Shown piece by piece: positions 56,390 through 64,000 of a stretch of 64,000 bases of DNA; position 1 is the first letter of the stretch; each line of letters starts with the position of its first letter. The notes below the pieces were generated by a model, which saw nothing but the letters and a program-made list of their open reading frames with translations, was not told the DNA's origin and ran no database searches. A program made the translations under genes and the position numbers. Origin of the DNA: Microglena sp. YARC (lineage: Eukaryota > Chlorophyta > Chlorophyceae > Chlamydomonadales > Chlamydomonadaceae). The stretch lies in assembly GCA_022414725.1 (NCBI GenBank), contig CM039463.1, positions 90,274,227-90,338,226 of the forward strand, read 5' to 3'.

Positions 56390-56796
56390 ATGTTGCGATC
56401 GGCATGCCGACTGCCGAGCGAGTATTCGCAACTTAGCTCCTTTCTCCAACTCCTCAATCAACTCCCCACGACTACGTCTGCGTCAATTATCACTCCCAAT
56501 AATGCTGATCTGCAAGCTAGCACTCAGATCGCGCGTTTCAGAAGTTTTTCCATCAGCTCTTGGAATTCACAACCCCAGACCCTCCAACCTTTGACCTCAG
56601 CACAAGGCCAGCACCACTTGGCCAGCAGCAGGGGTCTCTCCTCCTATGCCAGTGATGGTATCCCAGGTTCTGATGAGGAGGATGTAGCTGACCTCCCCAC
56701 CATGTCCGAAGCCCCCCTTATTCTATCCAGGGAGGATGTGACCCACTCTAACCTCACACCCCAGGCTGTGTTTGAGAAGTTGAATCGGTACATTGT
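56390..56796 (+). CDS. hslU: hslU exon 1: presequence and N-terminal segment
   Basis: ATP-dependent unfoldase subunit of the mitochondrial HslUV (ClpYQ) protease. The first ATG gives MLRSACRLPSEYSQLSSFLQ with arginines and no early acidic residue, followed by a Ser/Gln/Thr-rich stretch to about residue 105, typical of a mitochondrial targeting region. Residues about 110-135 (SNLTPQAVFEKLNRYIV) match the start of the HslU AAA+ domain. The exon ends in phase 2 at a GTGAGT donor. An upstream GTG-initiated extension exists but lacks an ATG. Bacterial HslU lacks the presequence. Confidence 0.82.
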
Positions 56797-59425
56797 GTGA
56801 GTAAATCAGAGCCATGTAGGGTAGGTGGGTTAGGGGCATGTGAGGCATGTGGATCGAAGCACATGGTTGAATCACATGGGTTGTGCTGATAGTGCATGGG
56901 ATGTACATAAGCATGTAGGATGTACGTGTCATCACATGGGGTGCTCACGCACACAGTTCTCAAAGATATATAGAAGGTGGGCCGGTACACTTGTGTTGTT
57001 GTATGTGTTGTGAACGCATGATGCACTTCTCAGGCAGCATCTTAGGGGCATTTGAATCTACCCATGCAATTTGCACGTGCGATGTACGCATGCGATGTAC
57101 ATATGCGATCAAATGGAACATACGTGTGATCACATAGTGCATGCATACATGCATACATGCATGCATTACATTCATTCTCCTAGGCAGGCCAGTGTTGGCC
57201 CAAGACAAGTTTATGCCCAAGTTTAGGCCCGATAAGAAATGTGCATGCAATCCCATGGGTGTGCATGCTTGATCACATGAAATGTGCATGCAATCCCATG
57301 GGTGTGCATGCTTGATCACATGAAATGTGCATGCAATCCTATGGGTGTGCATGCTCTATCACATGAAATGTGCATGCAATCACATGGGACGTGCATGCAA
57401 TCACATGGGTGTACATGCTTGATCACATGGTATGTGCATGCAATCACATGGGATGTGCATGCAATCACATGGTTGTACATGCTCGTTCACATGGAATGTG
57501 CATGCAATCACATGGGTGTACATGCTCAATCACATGGAACGTGCATGCAATCACATGGGTGTGCATGCGATCACATGTGTGTACATGCTTGATCACATGG
57601 AAAGTGCATGCAATCACATGGGTGTACATGTTTGATCACATGCGACGTGCTTGCGATCACATGGGTGTATATGCTTGAGCACATGGGAAGTGCATGCAAT
57701 CACATGGGTGTACATGCTCAATCACATGGGTATTGCTGATAGTGCATGGGATGCAAGCAAGCATGTGGGATGTACATGCGGTCACATGGGGTGTCCACAC
57801 ACGCAGTTCCCATTGACAGGCCATACAGAGAAGGTGGTCAGGGTACATTTGTGTTGTTCTTTGTGTCGTGCATGCATGGTGCAATTCTCATGCAGTATAT
57901 TAGGGGCATTTAAATCTATTTGTGCGATGTTCACATGCAATTTACACATGCAATCACATGGAACATACTTGCGATCACAATGGTGCATGCATTGCATTAC
58001 GTTGCATTACACTACATTACACAACATTACACTACACTACACTACACAACACTACACTACACTGCATTACATGACATCACATCACATCACATCACATCAC
58101 ATCACATCACATTACATCACATCAAATTACATTACGTTACATAACGATACATTACGTTATATTATAACGTTACATTACATTACATTACATTACATTACAT
58201 TGTATTGCATTACATTACATTACATTACATTACATTACATTACATTACATTACATTGCTTTGCTTTGCATTGCATTACATTACATTACATTTCATTACAT
58301 TACATGGCATAACATTACATTACATTGCATTGCATTGCATTGCATTACATTACATTACATTGCATTGCATTACATCACATTACATTACATAACATTATTC
58401 TCATAGGCAGGCCAGTGTTGGCCCAAGACAATGTTAGGCCCAATACATGAAACATGCATGCGATCACATGTGTGTACATGCCCAATCACTTTGGGCGTGC
58501 ATCTAATCACATGTGTGTACATGCCCAATCACTTGGGACGTGCATGCAATCACATGAGTGTGCATGCTCTATCACATGGAACGTGCATGCAATCACATGG
58601 GGCGTGCATGCTCTATCACATGGTACGTGCATGCAATCACATGGGTGTGCATGCTCTATCACATGGTACGTGCATGCAATCACATGGGGCGTGCACGCTC
58701 CATCACATGGTACGTGCATGCAATCACATGGGCGTGCATGCTCTATCACATGGTACGTGCATGCAATCACATGGGGCGTGCATGCTCTATCACATGGAAC
58801 GTGCATGCAATCACATGGGTGTGCATGCTCTATCACATGGTATGTGCATGCAATCACATGGGGTGTGCCTGCTCCATCACATGGTACGTGCATGCAATCA
58901 CATGGGGTGTGCATGCTGTATCACATAGTACGTGCATGCAATCACATGGTACGTGCATGCATTCACATGGGGCGTGCATGCTCTATCACATGGTACGTGC
59001 ATGGAATCACATGGGTGTACATGCCCAATCACTTGCGATTTATGAGGTCTCACATAGGACGCAACCACAATTCCATTGGGTGTGTAACCATCACATGGAC
59101 TTGACACACACGCACATGATGGTCACGTACAGCATACAGTTGCGTACAGTTGCATGCAGTTGTGTACAGCATACAATTGCGTACAGTTGCACGCAGTTGC
59201 AATCAGTCGCGTACAGCATACAGTTGCATGTTAATCCGCATGCTATTAATAGACGCTGTTAAGCCTTCACTCCATGCCGGCCGAGCTGTGCCCTCCCCCC
59301 AAAATCACACCCGTACTCACCCACCATCACCATCACATACACCATAATTGTCACCCGCACCCGCACCATCACCCTCACACACACCATCGCATGCACTCAC
59401 ACCCACACTCACACCCACACCCCAG
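56797..59425 (+). repeat. hslU intron 1: minisatellites
   Basis: The intron (2.6 kb) has two blocks of a 43-bp unit made of GTGCATGCAATCACATGGG and GTGCATGCTCTATCACATGG halves (57240-57740, 58440-59060). Between them is (CATTA)n at 57990-58390. Flanking sequence containing AGGCAGGCCAGTGTTGGCCC occurs at 57183 and 58403, so a roughly 1.2-kb segment was duplicated. Long open frames on both strands here are repeat artefacts. Confidence 0.9.
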
Positions 59426-59684
59426 AGGACAGGAAGATGCGAAGAAAGCTGTTGCCGTGGCCTTTCGCAACCGATGGCGACGCCACCGGGTCCAACCCGA
59501 GAGCCTGCGACAAGACATCACTCCCAAGAACTTGCTTATGATAGGGCCCACGGGCTGTGGTAAGACAGAGATAGCGCGTAGGCTGGCCAAGCTTGCTGAT
59601 GCGCCGTTTGTGAAGGTGGAGGCAACAAAGTTCACGGAAGTGGGGTACCATGGCAAGGATGTGGATAGCATCATTAAGGATCTG
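59426..59684 (+). CDS. hslU: hslU exon 2: Walker A and pore loop
   Basis: Starts after CACCCCAG and joins exon 1 as GT|A GGA CAG, restoring [20 protein letters not shown]. It carries [20 protein letters not shown], the Walker A ATP-binding loop, and [20 protein letters not shown]. The last part holds the central-pore tyrosine motif, which reads GYHG instead of the bacterial GYVG. The exon is 259 nt and ends in phase 0 at a GTGAGC donor. Very high similarity to the family leaves no doubt of identity. Confidence 0.93.
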
Positions 59685-60075
59685 GTGAGCAGGATATCAT
59701 TAAATATGTACATATCATTAAGGATCTGGATATCATTAAGGATCTGGATATCATTGAGGATCTGGATATCATTAAGGATCTGGATATCATTAAGTATGTG
59801 GATATCATTAAGGATCTGGATATCATTAAGGATCTGGATATCATTAAGTATGTGGATATCATGAAGGATCTGGATATCATTAAGGATCTGGATATCATTA
59901 AGGATCTGGATATCATTAAGGATCTCGATATCATGAAGGATCCGGATATCATTAAGGATCTGGATATCATGAAGGTTCTCGATATCATGAAGGATCTGGA
60001 TATCATGAAGGATCTGGATATCATTAAGGATCTGGGTATCATCAAGGATGTGGATAGCATCATTAAGGATCTGGT
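59685..60075 (+). repeat. 18-bp minisatellite made from the exon 2 end
   Basis: About 20 copies of ATCATTAAGGATCTGGAT. The unit is the last 18 bases of exon 2 (ATCATTAAGGATCTG plus donor side). The array ends with another full exon-end copy, AGCATCATTAAGGATCTGGT at 60056, followed by a GTGAGA donor. Confidence 0.92.
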
Positions 60076-60286
60076 GAGAAGAACAGAGAACAGACAAATG
60101 GAGGACGAGTATGGTTGGCTCCAGTGCCAGCCAACGGGTTGGACCCCTAAACCTCATGCCTTGTAATCAGACATACTATTTATGTATTTATTTATTATCT
60201 ATTTATTTATTTATTTGTTTATTTTAAGATCTGGTGCTCAGCAGGCCTTTTTTTAGGTGTGTGTGTGTGTGGGGGGGGGGTCTGGT

Positions 60287-60371
60287 GCGCCCTTAACAAA
60301 GGTGGAGACGACAAAGATCACTGAAAGTGGGGTACCTTGGAAAGGATGTGGATAGCATCGTTCAGGATCTG
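60287..60371 (+). pseudogene. Decayed duplicate of the hslU exon 2 3' part, copy 1
   Basis: Matches GTGGAG...ACAAAG...GGGGTACC...GATGTGGATAGCATC of exon 2 and ends GATCTG with GTGCGC instead of GTGAGC. Confidence 0.8.
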
Positions 60372-60496
60372 GTGCGCAGCAGTCCTTTTATTAGGTAGGT
60401 GTGTGCAGGTGGGGTGGGGTGTGTGTGTGGGGTGGCTGTGTGAATGTATGTGTATGTGGGGGTGGGGTGGGGGTGGGGGGAAGGGGGCTTTCTGGT

Positions 60497-60579
60497 GGGC
60501 CGTTCGTGAAGGTGGAAGCGACTAAGGTCACTGAGGTGGGGTACCATGGCAAGAATGTAAATAGATCGTTCATGATCTG
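60497..60579 (+). pseudogene. Decayed duplicate of the hslU exon 2 3' part, copy 2
   Basis: Matches exon 2 from CGTTCGTGAAGGTGGAAGCG to ATGATCTG. The donor is lost (GAGCGC). A shorter third piece lies at 60713-60737. Copies share the trailing GCGCAGCAGTCCTTTTATTA, so they arose as a tandem unit of about 210 bp. Confidence 0.8.
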
Positions 60580-60639
60580 GAGCGCAGCAGTCCTTTTATT
60601 AGGTAGGTGTGTGTCTGTGTGTGTGAGAGTGTGGTGTGT

Positions 60640-60694
<55 letters not shown>
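60640..60694. repeat. (G)55 homopolymer
   Basis: An uninterrupted run of about 55 G in hslU intron 2. The length may be unreliable. Confidence 0.85.
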
Positions 60695-60695
<1 letters not shown>

Positions 60696-60916
60696 GGGGG
60701 AACTTGCTAAGGGGTGGATAGCAGCACTTAAGATCTGGTGCGCAGTAACAACACCAACACCAACAACACCACTAAACTCACTACAACCAGCACCACCAGC
60801 ACCACTTCCACCATAACTGGCACCAGCACCACCACCAGCACGACCACCAACAACAACAACCGGCACCACCACCACCACCATCAGCACCACCACCACAACC
60901 GGCACCATAACCACCT

Positions 60917-61059
60917 TTGCAGGTTGAGAACGCAGTTAACTGTATAACCACCATAACCACTTTCGCAGGTTGAGACACAGTTAACCACCATAACCACATA
61001 ACCACTTCGCAGGTTGAGAACACAGTTAACCACCATAACCACCATAACCACTTTCGCAG
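60917..61059 (+). repeat. Tandem duplicates of the hslU exon 3 acceptor
   Basis: The acceptor plus exon start, CGCAGGTTGAGAACGCAGTT, occurs at 60923, 60969 and 61013 before the real one at 61060, spaced about 45 bases, with ACCACCATAACCAC between. Using an earlier acceptor would put TAA stops in frame. Confidence 0.9.
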
Positions 61060-61171
61060 GTTGAGAACGCAGTTAACCTGGTTCGCCGGCGGTTGAAAGA
61101 TAAGATGAAAAAAGAGCTGGCGTTGGCTGTTGAGCTTCAGCTGTTGGACCTCCTAGCAGCTCTTGATCCTG
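61060..61171 (+). CDS. hslU: hslU exon 3: start of the intermediate domain
   Basis: 112 nt from a TTCGCAG acceptor, phase 0 in and phase 1 out. VENAVNLVRRRLKDKMKKEL and ELQLLDLLAALDP follow directly from ...IIKDL of exon 2, as in the family. This begins the HslU-specific I domain that feeds substrates to the pore. The donor is GTGTGT, a weak form. Confidence 0.85.
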
Positions 61172-63183
61172 GTGTGTGGGGAGGGGGTGGGGGTTTGTGT
61201 TGGAGGGAGTGGGAGGGGTGGGGCGCGTGGGAGGGAGTGGGAAGGAGGGGTGGGGGTGTGTGTGGGGAGTGGGAGGGTTGGGGGTGTGTGGGAGGGAGTG
61301 GGAGGGGTGGGGGCGTGTGGGAGGGGTGGGTGGGGGTGGGAGGGAGTGGGAGGAGTGAGGGTGTGAGGGAGGGAGTGGAGGGGTAAGGTGTGTGGGAGGG
61401 AGTGGGAGGGGTAGGGGTGTGTGGGAGTGGGAGGGGTAGGGGTGTGTGGGAGGGAGTGGAGTGGTGGGGGCGTGTGGGAGGGGTGGGGTGGGGGGGGTGG
61501 GGGGGGAAGTGGGGCGTGGGAGGGAGGGGAGGAGTGAGGGGTGTGTGGGAGGAGGGGAGGGGTAAGGTGTGTGGGAGGGTGTGTGTGTGTGGAGGGGGAG
61601 AGGGTTTGTGTTTGAGGGGGCAGTGAGTTGGTGGGGAGGGGGAGGGTGGGAGGAAGGGGGGGGGTGCGTGGAGGGGGAGAGGGTTTGTGTTGGAGGGGGC
61701 AGTGTAAGTTGGTTGTGGAGGAGGGGGGAGGGGGGGGAGGGGAAGGGTGTGTGTTGGACGGGGGGCAGGGGGTGAGTTTTGTGGGAGAAGGCGTGTGTTT
61801 GGTGGGAGAAGGGTGTGTGTTAGAGGGGCAGGGTGTGTGTTGGAAGGGAGGGGTGTGACATTGTGGAGAGGTGGTGTGTTGGTGGGGAGAGGGTGTGTGT
61901 TGGAGGGGGAGGGTGTGTGTTGGGGGGGGAGAGGGGGTGTTGGAGGGGAGAGTGTGTGTTGGAGGGGGAGGGGTGTGTTGGAAGGGGAGGGGTGTGTTGG
62001 AGGGAAAGAGTGTGTGTTGGAGGGGGAGGGGTGTTCGAATGAGGGGGAGGGGGTGTGTTGGAGGGGGGAGGGGTGTTTGGGGGGGGAGGGGTGTGTTGGA
62101 GGGGCGGGGGGTGGAGTTTGTGGGAAAAGGCGTGTGTTGGTGGGGAAGGGTGTGTGTTGGAGGGGGAGGGGTGAATTGGAGGGGGGAGAGTGTGAGTTGG
62201 GGTGAGGAGGAGTTGTGTTGCTGGTGGGAAGAATGTGTGTTGGAGGAAGAGGAGCGTGTGCTGTGGAGAAGGGGGAGTGTTTGGTGGTGGGCGAGGATGT
62301 GCATTGGTGTTAGGGAGGTTTGGCTGTGTTGGTTGGTGTGGTGATGAGAGCGTTGGTGAGAAGTAGTGAAGCTGCGAGCAGCGCTGGATTCTTGTGTGCA
62401 TGGGGGGGGGGGGGGGGGGGGGGCAATGAGTAAAATAACTACGAAAATCTACCGGTTTGCTGGTCACTTGACAGAGTTAAGTCGCCAGTTGATTTATACC
62501 GGTTGTTAATTATTATTATAATTTGGAGGTGTAGGGTTTAAGGGTACAGGAAGAAAAAATAGTCTAATGTCGTTGTTATTTTAAGCCAGGGGGGGGGAGG
62601 GGGTATATTGGTTTTGAGGAGGATTGGCTTCATTGGTTTGGGGTGTGCGGCGTATGCAATGTGTAGAGCCTCGCTAATAGCTGTGCTACCTATCCCAATG
62701 CCGTGCTGGAAAGGCCAGGGAGTGGAGATTGGATTGGATTGTTTCTGGGTGGTGTTTCAGCCAGCGCAGGGATGCTCACTGTCTTCCACTTCCAAGTTCC
62801 CCCGTGCGATACCCGCGGAAACCAGGGAGCAAAATAAGCTGATTTGAAAGTTGAAAGAGCAGTACCACCAGCATTGTACCGCCATCCAGCAAGGCCAAAG
62901 TCGACACCAAAACAGTTCTGGCTCATCGGCTCAAAAACCTAGAGCTTCAAGATGTGATGGTGAACGTCGAGGTTCCGCTGAGTACCCCCCCCCCCCACCC
63001 ACACACACACACACACACACAGAAACCCGTCCATACATGCACTTACCCTAGCTACCCCCCTCGCACACACACACACACACATACACACACACACAGAAAC
63101 CCGTCCATACATGCACTACCCTAGCTACCCCCCCTCACACACACACACACACAAACACACCCATACATGCACTACCCTACCTA

Positions 63184-63214
<31 letters not shown>

Positions 63215-63252
63215 AATCAACCTAACCCAACCCTCCGCTGCTTCCTCCACAG
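61172..63252 (+). repeat. hslU intron 3: G-rich low-complexity DNA
   Basis: 61175-62330 is about 1.1 kb of imperfect GGGAGGGAGTGGGAGG and GTGTGTTGGAGGGGGAG repeats. It yields false proline-rich frames on the minus strand. Ordinary sequence resumes at 62340-62850, then comes a decayed exon 4 copy. (AC)n and (C)n tracts at 62984-63212 precede exon 4. Confidence 0.88.
62855..62980 (+). pseudogene. Decayed duplicate of the hslU exon 4 5' part
   Basis: About 125 bases align with 63271-63400 of exon 4 (GAGCAGTACCACCAGCAT, CATCGGCTCAAAAACC, GATGTGATGGTG), with a deletion around the AGGTGACCTGG segment and no acceptor. Confidence 0.85.
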
Positions 63253-63533
63253 CCTCCCTACCCAAGAGCAGTACCACCAGCATCGTACCGCCATCTGGTG
63301 AGGCCAAAGTAGGTGACCTGGACTCCGAAACCGTTCTGGCCCAACGGCTCCAAAACTTAGAGCTTGAAGATGTGATGGTGGATGTTGAGGTTCCACGGAC
63401 TGGCAACAAGCTCAACGTGGACCTCAGTGGGTTGCAGCCCCAACAGCTGCAGCAGCAGTCTTCAAAAGCCCTCAATATCATCCGCTTTATGGCGGGAGAT
63501 ATGAAAGAGCAGCGGAAGATGAGTGTTGCTGAG
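63253..63533 (+). CDS. hslU: hslU exon 4: intermediate domain
   Basis: 281 nt from a CCTCCACAG acceptor, phase 1 in and 0 out, ending at a GTAAGT donor. It encodes a variable Ser/Thr-rich part, then LAQRLQNLELEDVMVDVEVP and LQPQQLQQQSSKALN and ends MKEQRKMSVAE, consistent with the HslU I domain. The four exons sum to 353 codons in one frame. Walker B, sensor and C-terminal parts must lie beyond the window. Confidence 0.82.
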
Positions 63534-64000
63534 GTAAGTTTGTATTGATTCTCAGTTTTTTTTTTTTAGCTGAGGGATGAAAGAGCAGCGTAAGATGTGT
63601 GTAGGCCAGGTAAGTTTGTATTGATTCTCTGTATGTATGTATTTATTTATTTATTTATTTATTTATTAATGTATTCATTCACCCTAATCCCAAATCCAAT
63701 ATCGACCATTTCAAGGCAGGAAGAGAGAGAGAGCGCGGAAGATGAGTGTTGCCCAGGTAAGTTTGATTCTCTTTTTTTTTATCCTTATTTATTTACTCAC
63801 ATCCCAAATATAATCTTCACCGTTTCGAGGCAGGAGGAGAGATAGAGCGGCGTAGATGAGTGTTGCCGCAGTAAGTTTGTATTGATTCTCTGAATTTATT
63901 TGTATTTAATTAAAAAAAAAAAAAAAGCTGAGGCAGGTGGATGGAGAGTGCTTGTAGGAGGCAGGTAAGATACAGTGCGGCCAGGGATTGTTCTTTTTAG
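63534..64000 (+). repeat. Serial duplicates of the hslU exon 4 end and donor
   Basis: Three to four decayed copies of GAGCAGCGGAAGATGAGTGT plus GGTAAGTTTGTATTGATTCTC occur at about 63575-63625, 63715-63770, 63825-63880 and 63930-63970, separated by (TTTA)n. Most keep a usable GTAAGT-like donor. Confidence 0.85.

Noticed and set aside
57284..59262. Cys/His-rich frames such as repeated MHAITWVCM, and the CHM-type minus-strand frames
   Set aside because: Frame translations of the 43-bp minisatellite in hslU intron 1, not zinc-finger proteins.
59375..60157. 260-codon minus-strand frame of ILNDIQ repeats
   Set aside because: Antisense of the 18-bp array derived from hslU exon 2.
61153..62467. 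Large proline-rich open frames on the minus strand (up to 383 codons)
   Set aside because: They lie in the G-rich low-complexity intron 3 of hslU, are open because CCC/CCT/ACT codons lack stops, and have no domain.

Overview
This is nuclear DNA of a eukaryote with spliceosomal introns. Exons are bounded by GT-AG sites. The window holds a Ty1/copia element, hAT-type MITEs, tRNA-derived SINEs, a LINE remnant and very many (CAA)n arrays, and it contains no operons. A mitochondrial-type HslU gene and TTTAGGG-like intron motifs suggest a unicellular alga or other protist. That assignment is an inference; the species cannot be named from the sequence.

Layout: 1-7740 is a 100-bp satellite. From about 7.9 to 55.3 kb lie three related copies of one minus-strand ankyrin gene plus its 5' flank: copy I 7.9-17.6 kb, copy II 28.6-45.8 kb, copy III 48.1-55.3 kb. 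A small three-exon ankyrin fragment lies at 18.8-20.9 kb. Copy I gives a fully phase-consistent model: a 61-nt signal-peptide exon, a proline-rich exon, then seven exons of about 99 nt, each encoding one ankyrin repeat. Copy II has a tandem exon-pair amplification, a lost start codon and a nonsense codon. Copy III has lost several exons and has a frame break at a poly-C run.

The duplicated units act as natural empty-site controls for insertions. A nearly intact copia element (36854-43901, minus strand, 394-bp LTRs, TSD GTCGG) sits in the copy II flank. A second, degraded LTR element occupies 21329-27151. Several short retroposons and hAT-like MITEs can be delimited to the base because another copy lacks them.

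The right end (56.39 kb to the window edge) holds the first four exons of hslU, the ATPase of the HslUV protease, with a mitochondrial-type presequence. Its introns are filled with minisatellites and decayed copies of its own exon ends. Duplication of exon/splice-site junctions also occurs beside two ankyrin exons and is the most unusual recurring theme of the window.
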